From Planctomycetota bacterium (GTDB lineage: Bacteria; Planctomycetota; Planctomycetia; Isosphaerales; Isosphaeraceae): 35,577 nt of DNA. Each line of letters begins with the position of its first letter. Within the stretch, counting starts at the first letter, position 1. Below the pieces are notes generated by a model. It ran no database searches. It was not told the origin of the DNA and saw nothing but the letters and a program-made list of their open reading frames with translations. Shown here piece by piece: positions 7,470 through 16,496 of this stretch. Both the position numbers and the translations under genes were made by a program. Where the stretch lies: contig JAKBAP010000004.1 in assembly GCA_021808995.1 (NCBI GenBank), forward strand, positions 1,678-37,254. Reading direction: 5' to 3'.

Positions 7470-8654
7470 ATGCCGACGTTCGTGCTAACCGATGTCTCGG
7501 GCGACATCTGGCAAGAGACCTTCGCCGTGGACCCGACGGCGATCGGGCTGGGCGATCAGCCCCCCTGGCGCGTGACCAAGCAGCGGCTCCGGGGGGGGCG
7601 TCGTGACGGGGTCGACCTGGTGGTGGTCGACAATGGCCTGCTGCGGTTTTCGATCATCCCCACGCGTGGGATGGGGCTCTGGAACGGCTCGTGCGGGGGC
7701 GACCGGCTGGGCTGGGATTCGCCCGTCACCGACGGACCCGTCAACCCCATGTTCGTGAATCTCGCCGCCGACGGCGGCCTGGGCTGGCTCGACGGCTTTG
7801 ATGAGCTCCTGGCTCGCTGCGGCCTGGAGAGCAATGGCGCGCCCTATGAGGAACGGCCCTCGCCAGCCGGACCCGCGACCATGCACGGCCTGCACGGACG
7901 CATCGCCAACATTCCCGCTTCGTATGTCGCGGTCCACATCGATCCCAGGCCGCCGCACGAAATCACGATCGAGGGCCGGGTCGACGAGACCCGACTCTTT
8001 GGGATGGGCGTCCGCATGGAAACCCGAGTCGCAACCGTCCCAGGTTCGAGCCGGCTCGTGGTGTGCGACCAATTCGTGAATCTCAAGGACCATCCCATCG
8101 AAATGCAGGTCCTCTATCACTGGAATTTCGGTCCCCCCTATCTGGGGGAGGGCTCCCGGTTCGTCGCGCCGGCCCACGCCGTCGTCCCACGCGATCAAGC
8201 CGCGACCGCGGCCCTCGCGGAGTACGACGCCTATCGACCCCCCACGCCAGGATTTCATGAACAAGTCTTTTTTCAAGAGCTCATCGCCGACCCCACCACC
8301 GGCGAAACCCTCGCGATGCTCAGGAACCCCGAGGGCGATAAGGCCGTCGTCCTGCGATATCGGCTCGACGAGCTCCCCTCGTTCACGCTCTGGAAAAACA
8401 CCGGGGGCCTCCGCGACGGCTACGTCACCGGGCTCGAGCCCGGCATCAATTACCCCAATCCACGCCCTTTTGAAAAAGCGCGCGGACGGGTCGCGATCCT
8501 GCCACCGGGGGGACGGCGGCAGGCGCGGATGATCCTAGACTTTCTGGCCACGGAGCAACAGGTCGCCGCCGTCGAACAGGAAGTGGCTCGGCTTCAATCG
8601 CTGGGCCCCAAGGTCGTCCACCCCGCGCCGATCGAGCCCTATGCCTCGGCTTGA
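7470..8654 (+). CDS. DUF4432 family protein, aldose-1-epimerase-like
   Basis: This roughly 394-residue soluble protein has the beta-sandwich sugar-mutarotase look of the DUF4432 group. Visible motifs include VDNGLLRFSIIPTRGMGLWN near the start, GGLGWLDGFDELLARCGLES, the histidine-containing MHGLHGRIANIP, and VLYHWNFGPPYLGEGSRF with ENT/GGL-like strands near the end (LWKNTGGLRDGYVTGLEPG). The histidines and the acidic residue late in the chain probably form a carbohydrate site, by analogy with galactose mutarotase. The substrate is unknown. I chose ATG 7470 with GGAG nine bases upstream; ATG 7455 adds five residues and is also possible, while the track start (TTG 7350) adds an Arg-rich, non-conserved-looking leader. 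It converges on the ATPase gene, with 13 bp between their stops. Confidence 0.85.
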   Translation: MPTFVLTDVSGDIWQETFAVDPTAIGLGDQPPWRVTKQRLRGGRRDGVDLVVVDNGLLRFSIIPTRGMGLWNGSCGGDRLGWDSPVTDGPVNPMFVNLAADGGLGWLDGFDELLARCGLESNGAPYEERPSPAGPATMHGLHGRIANIPASYVAVHIDPRPPHEITIEGRVDETRLFGMGVRMETRVATVPGSSRLVVCDQFVNLKDHPIEMQVLYHWNFGPPYLGEGSRFVAPAHAVVPRDQAATAALAEYDAYRPPTPGFHEQVFFQELIADPTTGETLAMLRNPEGDKAVVLRYRLDELPSFTLWKNTGGLRDGYVTGLEPGINYPNPRPFEKARGRVAILPPGGRRQARMILDFLATEQQVAAVEQEVARLQSLGPKVVHPAPIEPYASA

Positions 8655-8667
8655 TGAGCGACCCCAA

Positions 8668-10842
8668 TCACGCCTCGGACGGCCGCAGCAGCCGAAGCGC
8701 GTTGAAGACGACGAGCACGCTGGTGCCGACGTCGGAGGCGACGGCGATCCACAGGTTCGCGAACCCAAGCACGGCGGCGATCAGGACGGCGACCTTGACG
8801 ACGAGCGCGATCGCGATGTTTTGACGAATCCGCGCCAGCACTCGCCTCCCGTGTCGGATCAACCAGGGCAAGCGGCCCAGGTCGTCGGCCAGGAGGACGA
8901 TATCGGCGGATTCGAGAGCGGCCCCGCTCGAGACGCCCCCGAGCGCGATCGAGACCTTGGCCGCGGCGAGGGCGGGCGCGTCGTTGACGCCGTCGCCGAC
9001 CATGCCGGTCGGGCCATGATGGGCGTCGAGCTCGGCGATGGCCTGGACTTTGTCGGCGGGCAGCAGGCCGGCCCGTTCCTCGCTCACCCCAAGTTCGCGG
9101 GCCACCGCCGCCGCGGTCCGAGCGTTGTCGCCGGTGAGCATCACCGTACGCAGGCCCAGCCCCTGGAGCTCGGCCACCACCCGAGCGGCCTCGGGGCGCG
9201 GTCGATCGGCCAGCCGGATAAACCCCAGCGGACCCGACGACGCGGAAACCGCGACCGCCGAGCCAACCGAATCCTCCGCCTTGTGGAGCTCGTCGTGAAA
9301 ATCAGGCTCGCACATGCCTAATTGATCAATATAACGATGGCTCCCGAGATAATACTCGACGTCCTCGACCCATCCCAAAGCGCCCAGGCCTGGGATCGCG
9401 CGGTAGCCGTCGGCGATGGGGACCACGAGCTCGCGGGCGCGGGCGTGGCGAGCGATCGCCTTGCCCAGGACATGCCCACCCCGATCGCCCAGCGCGGCCG
9501 CGATCGAGAGCAACCGGTCCTGGCCGCCCGCGCCGGCCGCGCAGACGACCTCGACGACGTCCGGCCGGCCGCTCGTCAGTGTCCCCGTCTTGTCAAACGC
9601 GATCGCGCTTAAGCGCCCGACCTGCTCGAGATATTCGCCTCCCCGGATCAAGATCCCTCGTCGCGCCGCCGCCGCCAGGCCGCACACGATCGCCACTGGC
9701 GTCGCGATCACCAGTGCGCACGGGCACGAGATCACCAGCACCACCAGACCCCGATTGACCCACTCCCTCACCACCCCCGAATCCAGACCAGACCACCCTG
9801 AGCTCACCATCGTCCAGACCAAGGGCAAGACCATCACCAGCAGCGACACCGCCACCACGATCGGGGTATAAACCGCCGCGAATCGCGTGATCCGTCGCTC
9901 CACCCCCGCCCGACCAGCCCGCGCTGACCGCACCTGGTCCACGACCCGCGCGACCACCGACTCGCTCACCGGGCCGTCGGCGCGGACCTCGAGAGTTCCC
10001 TCCCCATTCACGGTCCCCGCGTGCACGAAATCCCCAACCTCGCGCGGGGTCGGAACCGACTCGCCCGTGATCGTCTTCTCATCGACGCTCGATCGACCCA
10101 CCGTCACCTCGCCATCCACGGGGATCACCTCGCCGGCGCGAACCAGCACGCGATCGCCCCGAGTGATCGCGCTCGCGGGGGTGGCGCTCGTCCGGCCGTC
10201 ATCTCCGATCCGCTCGGCCATCGTTGGCGCGACCTCCAAGAGCGCCCGCACCGATCGCCTGGCTCGCTCAAGCGAAAACGACTCCAGCAGCTCGGAGAGC
10301 CCATACAAAAACGCGACCGTCGCCGCCTCGTCCCACTCGCCCAGGCAGACGGCCCCAATGACGGCCAGACTCATCAGCACGTCGATATCGAGGCGCGCTT
10401 TGAGCGCGTTCCGAATCGCGCGGGGGAAAAGCCCGACCCCGCCGATCGCGATCGCGAGTCCGTAACACACCTCGGTCAGCCGATGCTCGACCGACGATTC
10501 GAGACCCAGGGTCTCACCCCAGGAGGCGACACTCAGCGCGGACAGGAGCGCGACCCCCGACCCTGCCGTCAGGACGAGTCGTTCGTGGCGCGACCACCAC
10601 GAGGCCGTTGGCACCGGGATGCCCTGCTTGGTCGCGCGCATCCCGGTTCGGGTGGTGATGACCGCGATCAGCCGATCGGGGTCCGTGAGCTCGGGGTCGT
10701 GGTCGATGGTGAGCGTGCCGTGGATCAGGTCAAACGAGAGCCCGGCGATCCCTGGCTCTCCGGCCAGGGCTTGGCGGAGGGTCTCGATCTCGTTCGGGCA
10801 ATCCAGTCCGGGAATCCCCAGCGTACAGCGGTCCTCGCTCAT
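8668..10842 (-). CDS. heavy-metal P1B-type ATPase (Zn/Cd/Pb-type)
   Basis: This 724-residue metal exporter belongs to the ZntA/CadA-like group. An N-terminal HMA-like domain has GLDCPNE (Cys15) where GMDCxxC is normal, so only one of two metal-binding cysteines remains. Then follow TGES (about 259-262), the membrane site SCPCALVIATP (CPC 373-375), DKTGTLTSGRP (Asp417), GDGVNDAPALA, and in the last helices NIAIALVVKVAVL and ASDVGTS, whose Lys and Asp are characteristic of the Zn/Cd subgroup. The N-domain HP motif reads GGHVLGKAI, i.e. His-Val at 457-458. I start at ATG 10842, just after a G-rich stretch, because the longer track form adds 19 residues upstream of the HMA domain. There is no adjacent regulator. 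It is distinct from the CPx-less ATPases at 1-4590. Confidence 0.92.
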   Translation of the reverse strand: MSEDRCTLGIPGLDCPNEIETLRQALAGEPGIAGLSFDLIHGTLTIDHDPELTDPDRLIAVITTRTGMRATKQGIPVPTASWWSRHERLVLTAGSGVALLSALSVASWGETLGLESSVEHRLTEVCYGLAIAIGGVGLFPRAIRNALKARLDIDVLMSLAVIGAVCLGEWDEAATVAFLYGLSELLESFSLERARRSVRALLEVAPTMAERIGDDGRTSATPASAITRGDRVLVRAGEVIPVDGEVTVGRSSVDEKTITGESVPTPREVGDFVHAGTVNGEGTLEVRADGPVSESVVARVVDQVRSARAGRAGVERRITRFAAVYTPIVVAVSLLVMVLPLVWTMVSSGWSGLDSGVVREWVNRGLVVLVISCPCALVIATPVAIVCGLAAAARRGILIRGGEYLEQVGRLSAIAFDKTGTLTSGRPDVVEVVCAAGAGGQDRLLSIAAALGDRGGHVLGKAIARHARARELVVPIADGYRAIPGLGALGWVEDVEYYLGSHRYIDQLGMCEPDFHDELHKAEDSVGSAVAVSASSGPLGFIRLADRPRPEAARVVAELQGLGLRTVMLTGDNARTAAAVARELGVSEERAGLLPADKVQAIAELDAHHGPTGMVGDGVNDAPALAAAKVSIALGGVSSGAALESADIVLLADDLGRLPWLIRHGRRVLARIRQNIAIALVVKVAVLIAAVLGFANLWIAVASDVGTSVLVVFNALRLLRPSEA

Positions 10843-11015
10843 TCCACCCCCCGTGAGCATGCGCGCGAACAGGCTGACCCAGCATGGGCCAGCGAGCAAT
10901 TATAGCGCGAACCCGACTTCGCGTGAACACGAGCGTCGGTGTTCGGGGATTGCCAGGGCGATCCGCGGAAATCCTGGCGGTCGAGATTCGTAAGCCGGCT
11001 CATCGAGAACGAATC

Positions 11016-12389
11016 TCAGCCTTGAAAAAGCGCGCGGATCGGTTGACCATCGGCGATGCGGTAGGGGCGGCCGGCGAGGTCCTGGATCTCGCTCGCGGGG
11101 TCGAGGCCGAATCGCTCAAAGAGCGTGGCCGCCAGATCCCCCGGCGTGACGCCGTCATAATCGGGATACGCGCCGAGCTTGTCGCTGCCTCCATGGGTCG
11201 TCCCGCCGCGAACCCCGCCGCCGGCGAGCACGACGCTATAGCAAAACGGCCAATGATCGCGGCCGGCGCTCGCGTTGACCTTGGGCGTGCGACCGAACTC
11301 TCCCATCGAGATCACCAGTGTTGATTCCAGCATGCCGCGTGATTCGAGATCCTCGACGAGAGCCGAAAACGCCCGGTCGGCCGGCGGCAAGAGATCGTTC
11401 TTGAGCCGGCCAAAGACATCCGAGTGCGCGTCCCAATTCGCGAGCTGGCCGTTGTGCTGGCCGTCATGCACCGTGACGAACCGAGTACCCGCCTCGATCA
11501 GCCGCCGAGCCAGGAGCATGCTCTGGCCCAGTTTGGTTCGGCCATAGCGGTCGCGCAGTCGGGGATCCTCCCGGCGGAGGTCGAAGGCGACCTTCACCTC
11601 GGGCGATCGTAACAGCCGAAAAGCTCGATCCTTGTAGACATCGAGCGCCAGCCCGCCCGTCGATTCGGCGCTCCGCGAGGGGTCGTCGATCAACCGGAGG
11701 AGCGATTGGCGATCATCCAGGCGTCCGAGCGAAACGTTGTCCGGGAGCTCCAGGTCGGGGAGGTGAAAACCCTCGACATTCGGGTCGTCCGAGACCTGCA
11801 ACGGGTTGTGGTTGGAGCCCAGGAATCCCGCGAGCTGGCCCGGCAGCATCACGACGTTGTACATCACGTGCGGCAGCGCCACCCACGTTGGCAGCCCTTT
11901 TCGCCCCACGAGTTGCCGAGAGAGCACCGAGCCCAGACAGGGGGGGTCGTTACGATCGTTTCCCAGGAGCTCAAGGTCCCCCTTCAAGGGGTTTCGCCCG
12001 CATAGGGTCGCGAACGCGGCCGCGTTGTGGTTCGTCATCGGATGGTGCATCGCTCGGATCACCGCCATCCGATCCCGCACCCGCGCCGACAAGGGGAGAT
12101 GCTCCGAAACTCGCAGCCCGGGCACCGAGGTCGCGATCGATCGAAATTCTCCCCGAATTTCGCGAGGGGCGTCGGGCTTCATGTCCCAGGTGTCGAGATG
12201 ACTCGGCCCCCCGTAATGAAAGAGCAGGATGCACGATCGCACCGGCCCCGGCCGCGAACGCTCCTCGGCCCTTAAAAGCCGAGCCAGGTTCAGCCCCCCC
12301 AGGCCCGTCAGGCCGCCAACCCGCAATAACGACCGCCGCGACAGTCCCGGCGATCGCGGCGGACCCGATCGTGATCGATCGCCCATCAT
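11016..12389 (-). CDS. DUF1501 domain-containing protein, Tat-exported
   Basis: This 457-residue protein belongs to the large planctomycete DUF1501 family, which is related in fold to sulfatases and alkaline phosphatases. The N-terminus has a twin-arginine signal (SRRSLLRVGG, residues about 17-26), followed by the typical CILLFHYGGPSHLDTWDMKP. Later motifs are MHHPMTNHNAAAF, TRFVTVHDGQHNGQLANWDA and, near the C-terminus, VISMGEFGRTPKVNASAGRD with HWP, all with acids and histidines fit for metal binding. The substrate is unknown. In other planctomycetes such genes usually follow a DUF1549/DUF1553 cytochrome-like partner, but none is adjacent here; the neighbours are an ATPase gene and a divergent RicT-like gene. 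ATG 12389 gives the Tat signal a short n-region and is accepted. Confidence 0.9.
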   Translation of the reverse strand: MMGDRSRSGPPRSPGLSRRSLLRVGGLTGLGGLNLARLLRAEERSRPGPVRSCILLFHYGGPSHLDTWDMKPDAPREIRGEFRSIATSVPGLRVSEHLPLSARVRDRMAVIRAMHHPMTNHNAAAFATLCGRNPLKGDLELLGNDRNDPPCLGSVLSRQLVGRKGLPTWVALPHVMYNVVMLPGQLAGFLGSNHNPLQVSDDPNVEGFHLPDLELPDNVSLGRLDDRQSLLRLIDDPSRSAESTGGLALDVYKDRAFRLLRSPEVKVAFDLRREDPRLRDRYGRTKLGQSMLLARRLIEAGTRFVTVHDGQHNGQLANWDAHSDVFGRLKNDLLPPADRAFSALVEDLESRGMLESTLVISMGEFGRTPKVNASAGRDHWPFCYSVVLAGGGVRGGTTHGGSDKLGAYPDYDGVTPGDLAATLFERFGLDPASEIQDLAGRPYRIADGQPIRALFQG

Positions 12390-12453
12390 TCCCCCAAGTC
12401 CTCAATCCGTTTCCGTGGCATCACAAGTCGACCCGCCTCGCCCCGAGACGCTT

Positions 12454-12471
12454 GTTAAACTTTGGTTAAAC
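12454..12471. promoter_or_regulatory. direct repeat GTTAAAC spaced one helical turn
   Basis: GTTAAAC occurs twice, at 12454-12460 and 12465-12471, an 11-base period that puts both on one DNA face. It lies in the divergent region between the DUF1501 gene and the RicT-like gene and is AT-rich against the local background. It may be an operator or part of a promoter; no regulator is known. Confidence 0.3.
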
Positions 12472-12506
12472 AGTAACCCGGGAACGTCATGATCGCAATC
12501 CCATCG

Positions 12507-12522
12507 CAAGGGAATCCCCTTG
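12507..12522. promoter_or_regulatory. inverted repeat CAAGGG-AATC-CCCTTG
   Basis: A perfect six-base inverted repeat with a four-base centre lies about 100 bp before the RicT-like start, in the same divergent region as the GTTAAAC repeats. It could be a dimeric repressor site or a small leader hairpin. This is a sequence observation only. Confidence 0.3.
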
Positions 12523-12618
12523 TGTTGGGGCGTGGGTTTGAGTCTGATACGGCTAGGAATCCTTGATTTTAAGATCCGCCCGCGAGGAAGCCCGGGGACG
12601 CGAGGCAAGGAGTCGCTC

Positions 12619-13251
12619 TTGGCTGAATACTACCTGGTGCGCCATGGGGCGATGGGGCGAGTGGGCCGGTTCCCCGCCATGACGGGATGTCCACCTCTTG
12701 AGCGAGGAGGGCTCGTGGTGCTCGAAACGAGCCGGGGCCGCGAGCTGGGTGAGGTGTTGGTCGCGCTCGAATCGGTCTGGTCGGGCCTACCGGCGGCGGA
12801 TCCCAGCGACACGCATGGAGTGCTTCGGCCCGCGGATGCCGAGGATCTGCGCCGGGGCCGCATCGACGAACAAACTCGCTCGGACCTGTTGGCGCTCGGC
12901 CAGGGGTTGCTCGCGAGCGAGGATTGGCGGGCGGTGCTCGTGGATGTTGACGTTTTGATTGATGAACATACCGTTGTGTTTCATTATCTTGGTCCGAGGC
13001 CTCCGGATGGCGCTCGGCTACGGGCGCGTTTTCGGATGGAATACGATCTCGAGGTGCATCTGGAATCGATTGGCGAGGAAGAGATCGATCACGAGTCCGC
13101 GGCGGGATCTTGCGGCCAAGGCTGTGGTGATCGCGGCCCGCGTGACGGCGAAACCACGGGGGGGGGATGCGGGAGCTGCTCTTCCGGCTCGTGCGCGGTG
13201 GCCTCGCTGGTCGAAAAGCGAAAAAAGGCGACCTCCGGGAGCGCTCTCTAA
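12619..13251 (+). CDS. PSP1/RicT (YaaT)-like protein with cysteine-rich tail
   Basis: This protein of about 210 residues resembles the PSP1 C-terminal domain found in RicT/YaaT, a partner in a Ric complex that in Bacillus acts on RNA maturation and biofilm or sporulation control. Seen are GLVVLETSRGRELGEVLVAL (about 31-50), a helix after VLRPADAEDLRRG, and the strand-rich VDVDVLIDEHTVVFHYLGP followed by RARFRMEYDLEVHLESIGEE, all in the family order. The end has cysteines at about 165, 169, 184, 187 and 192 in a Gly-rich tail (GGGCGSCSSGSC), a possible Fe-S or zinc site. I start at TTG 12619 because a perfect AAGGAG lies six bases upstream and the family domain begins right there; the track's longer version lacks these. 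Its stop overlaps the stop of the convergent kinase gene. Confidence 0.78.
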   Translation: MAEYYLVRHGAMGRVGRFPAMTGCPPLERGGLVVLETSRGRELGEVLVALESVWSGLPAADPSDTHGVLRPADAEDLRRGRIDEQTRSDLLALGQGLLASEDWRAVLVDVDVLIDEHTVVFHYLGPRPPDGARLRARFRMEYDLEVHLESIGEEEIDHESAAGSCGQGCGDRGPRDGETTGGGCGSCSSGSCAVASLVEKRKKATSGSAL

Positions 13252-16200
13252 CGGGTCTGAGCCAGCGATCGCGAACCGGGTTTAGGGGATCGGGTCGGGT
13301 GGTTGCATCGGCTCTTGAGCAAAACGTCGATCGGCCCCCGAACCGGGTCAAAGGCGGCATCGCGTGAGTAAGCCCGTTGGTAGAAATCCGGGTTCGCCTG
13401 GAACGCGTACTCGAGTTGCTTGACCGCCCGCCCCAGGAACTCCGGGCGGCTCTTGGCGGTGACCGCGTAGGCGCGTGCGAGCGCGAGATGGCAGTTCCCT
13501 CGCCTCGCATGGATCGCGATCGCGAGATCGAGACTGCGTCTCGCGAGGTCGCGGCTTTCGTCGAGTTTGCCGTGGCTTAAATAGACACGTGAGGCGTTGA
13601 GGAGGCTGTTGATCAGCTCGGGGTCGTGTCTGAGATGGCCGATGAGACCAGGATGCTGGAAAATGGCGTTGAAATCCTGGGCGGCCTCGGGAAATCTCTG
13701 GTGTTCAACCTCCCAGAGGGCCCGATTGATTCGGGCGGGGATGTCTCCGGGCTCGAGCACGAGGATCTTCGTGTACTCGGCGGCGGCTAGGTCTTGCTCG
13801 CCCGAGCGCAGGATCCGGGTTGCCAGCTCGCCCCGGAAGTGGATGTCGTCGGGGTCGGTGTCGGGCCTTCCCCGATGGAGGTCGCTTGGGTCGTGACGAA
13901 ACGTGGAGCGGGTCAGGTCATCCAGACCGGGAACGAGCGTGGGTCGGGAACCTCCCTCGGGAGGGCGAGCCTCTCCCAGGCTTCTTCCGGTACGCCAGTA
14001 TTCGCTGGGGAGCCGGCCCGAGAGCATCTCGAACCGCTGGATGTCCTCGGAGAGCCCCGCGAGCTCGCCCGACGAGGCACGTACAAACGCGCGCGAGCCG
14101 TAAACCTCGGGATAATCGGGGGTGCCTGCCTGGGCTAAATCGCATTCGCTCAGGGCGTCGTCGAACTGACCCAGCTCGGCCAGACAGGCGGAAAGCCCCA
14201 AATGAAGGGCCGAGTTATTGGGCCAGCGGGCAAGACAATGACGCAAATGATCGGCCGCCTGGTCGAAACGGCCGAGCGCGAACGACGCCGAGGCCGCTCG
14301 GTAATGTCCCCAATACGATTCCCGATGGTGGACAAGATACCCCTCGAACAAGCCCAGCGCTCGGGCCAGTGGACCCGTCGCCGTGTTGTTGGAATCATCG
14401 GCCCCATCGTCGCGAGCGTCATACTCGGAGGCGACGCCCATCAGATAGAGATCGTGATCGGCCTGGCCTGGGATCTTGGCGGGCAATCGGTCGGGCCCAC
14501 CCTTGCCGATCCCGACCAGCTTGGTCTCGAGGGATCGGGCCAGCAGATCATAGGCTTCGATCGAAACACCCTTGCTCACCTGATCGAGAATCGACAGCGC
14601 CCGTTCCCAGTCGGCCGGTGAATCGACGCGGGCCGCGAGCGCTCGGCAATAGCGGTAAGCCTGCTCGAGCAGCCAAAGCTCGACATCCTTCCGATCGGCG
14701 TCTGGCAACAGACGGACATCGTCGCGTTCACGCCAATCGCCGACCCCCAGGAGCTCGTAATCCTTGAGCGCGCGTTGGGCGATATCGACCACCCTACGAT
14801 CGCGCTTCGCGATTGAATCGGATCGACCCAGGCCGGCACCCAGGAGATTGAGGCCGAGCCGCTCGCCAGGGCGCTGAAACCCATAAGCGCCACCTTGAAG
14901 GTCGCCGATGTACCAGCCCATTTTTTGCTGGGCGCGATCGGAGAGGGCCTGGAGTGAGACAAGGCGAGCGACGAGCACGGCGGCCGTGAGTCCGACCACG
15001 ATTGTGATCGAGGCGGCGGTGAGCATGCGTTTCTGTCGTCTGATGAAGCGAGGGACGCGGTCGCCCATCAGCGAATCGGTGGCGAACGCCGGCGCGCGAT
15101 TGGTCCGCCAGCGGTCGAGGTCGTCGGCCAGCTCGCGGGCGTGGTGGTAACGGCGGCTGGGATCGAGATCAAGACAGCGCTCAAGGATGGATCTCAGCCC
15201 TCGCGGAATGGATCGCCCCCCTTGGGTCGCGTGGCGAATCAGGTCGGCGGCGGAGATTTGCCTGGCCTTGGCCCAATCGGAGGCCCTCCGTGGCGCGGCC
15301 GGACCCGCGATCCCGGGGCGAGTGCTCCGAGCTGGCGTGATCTCAGGGAGCCGGCCGGTGAGCGCCTCGAGCAAAACCATCCCGAGTGAGTAGACATCGG
15401 CCCGATGGGCGTCGAAATCGGCCGAGGAATCGGCCATCGCGGACGATCCTGGTTGGTGAGCCAGCCGGGCCAGCCGCTCGGGTGCCATGTAGGCCAAGGT
15501 TCCGCCCAGCTCGCTCGACCCCCCCTCGGGCACGACCCGCGAGCCATCCCGCGCCAGATTGAAATCCAGCAACATCGGCGTGCCGTTATCGGTCAAGATG
15601 ATGTTCGAGGGCTTGACGTCGCCATGGATGACGGCCTTTCGATACGCATGGTCGAGCGCGGCGGCCAATCGAGCGATCAGCCAGGCGATGGCTTGACCGT
15701 AAGACAGTCTCTCGAGGATTTCCCGGGCGGGCCGGGCGGTCTGGACGCTGGGATACTCCGAGGCCGCGACCGAATCCAGATCGTCGAGCAAGTCCCGGCC
15801 AGTGCTCGGCTCGACCCTGGCACGCCTGGCCTCAAGCACGGCGGCCAAGGTCGCTCCCCCCCAGAAGGGCATCCGGATGAGCTGAAAGACTCCGTCGTTG
15901 ACGGGTTCCTGGGATTCGACCTCGACGATGTTCTCGTGACGGGCGCGGGCCAGAAGGTGAGCCTCCTCGCTGGGCCGCGTCGTGAGCTTGATCACGATCA
16001 GGCGGTTTTCCAGGTCGACCTGCTCCGCGAGGTAGACCCGTGCGAAGGCTCCCCTGCCCAGCTCTCGCTTAATAAGGTAGGCACCGATCCAATCTCCCCC
16101 CTCAGGCCACTCAGGCCCTCCCTCCTGGGGATCGACCAGCCGCTCCAGGAGCGAGGCGGGGCATTCCGCGTGCAGCTCAAGTAAGCGTCCCAGCGACCCA

Positions 16201-16496
16201 TCAAGGTCGGGAAAACGCGCGAGATAGTCGCTCGCGATGGGAGCGCCACCGCTGGCCTCCACCAGGCAAAAGTCCCGATAGACGAGCTCGACCCGCCCCT
16301 CGGAATCGCTGGGATCGAGCCTGGATAGAAAGGCCCGAAGATCCGGGGATTCGCCGGTTTCCCAGGCAGCCGTGTAGGCGTCGATCACATCCAGCCGGGA
16401 ATTCAAGCGCGACGAGCCCAGGGTTGGGTCCCGATGATCTGGCGACCCGCCCCCGACCGCGCCGCGCGCACTCGAGGATGATGGATGCACGATCAT
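13248..16496 (-). CDS. Ser/Thr protein kinase with transmembrane helix and C-terminal helical repeats
   Basis: This 1082-residue protein has a bacterial Hanks-type kinase domain from about 135 to 465: RELGRGAFARVYLAE (Gly-rich loop), VIKL with Lys170, HGDVKPSNIIL (291-301), LLDFNLARD with DFN at about 311-313 instead of DFG, and GTLAYMAPERL. A membrane helix follows at about 491-514 (ASITIVVGLTAAVLVARLVS). The outer part, about 520-1082, contains TPR-like helical repeats (YWGHYRAASASFALGRFDQA, NSALHLGLSACLAELGQFDD). The N-terminal 130 residues resemble the leader region of planctomycete kinases paired with ECF sigma factors. I use ATG 16496, which overlaps the sigma stop as ATGA with GGAG eight bases before, so the two are translationally coupled. 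The kinase may phosphorylate the sigma factor or a shared target. Confidence 0.9.
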   Translation of the reverse strand: MIVHPSSSSARGAVGGGSPDHRDPTLGSSRLNSRLDVIDAYTAAWETGESPDLRAFLSRLDPSDSEGRVELVYRDFCLVEASGGAPIASDYLARFPDLDGSLGRLLELHAECPASLLERLVDPQEGGPEWPEGGDWIGAYLIKRELGRGAFARVYLAEQVDLENRLIVIKLTTRPSEEAHLLARARHENIVEVESQEPVNDGVFQLIRMPFWGGATLAAVLEARRARVEPSTGRDLLDDLDSVAASEYPSVQTARPAREILERLSYGQAIAWLIARLAAALDHAYRKAVIHGDVKPSNIILTDNGTPMLLDFNLARDGSRVVPEGGSSELGGTLAYMAPERLARLAHQPGSSAMADSSADFDAHRADVYSLGMVLLEALTGRLPEITPARSTRPGIAGPAAPRRASDWAKARQISAADLIRHATQGGRSIPRGLRSILERCLDLDPSRRYHHARELADDLDRWRTNRAPAFATDSLMGDRVPRFIRRQKRMLTAASITIVVGLTAAVLVARLVSLQALSDRAQQKMGWYIGDLQGGAYGFQRPGERLGLNLLGAGLGRSDSIAKRDRRVVDIAQRALKDYELLGVGDWRERDDVRLLPDADRKDVELWLLEQAYRYCRALAARVDSPADWERALSILDQVSKGVSIEAYDLLARSLETKLVGIGKGGPDRLPAKIPGQADHDLYLMGVASEYDARDDGADDSNNTATGPLARALGLFEGYLVHHRESYWGHYRAASASFALGRFDQAADHLRHCLARWPNNSALHLGLSACLAELGQFDDALSECDLAQAGTPDYPEVYGSRAFVRASSGELAGLSEDIQRFEMLSGRLPSEYWRTGRSLGEARPPEGGSRPTLVPGLDDLTRSTFRHDPSDLHRGRPDTDPDDIHFRGELATRILRSGEQDLAAAEYTKILVLEPGDIPARINRALWEVEHQRFPEAAQDFNAIFQHPGLIGHLRHDPELINSLLNASRVYLSHGKLDESRDLARRSLDLAIAIHARRGNCHLALARAYAVTAKSRPEFLGRAVKQLEYAFQANPDFYQRAYSRDAAFDPVRGPIDVLLKSRCNHPTRSPKPGSRSLAQTR

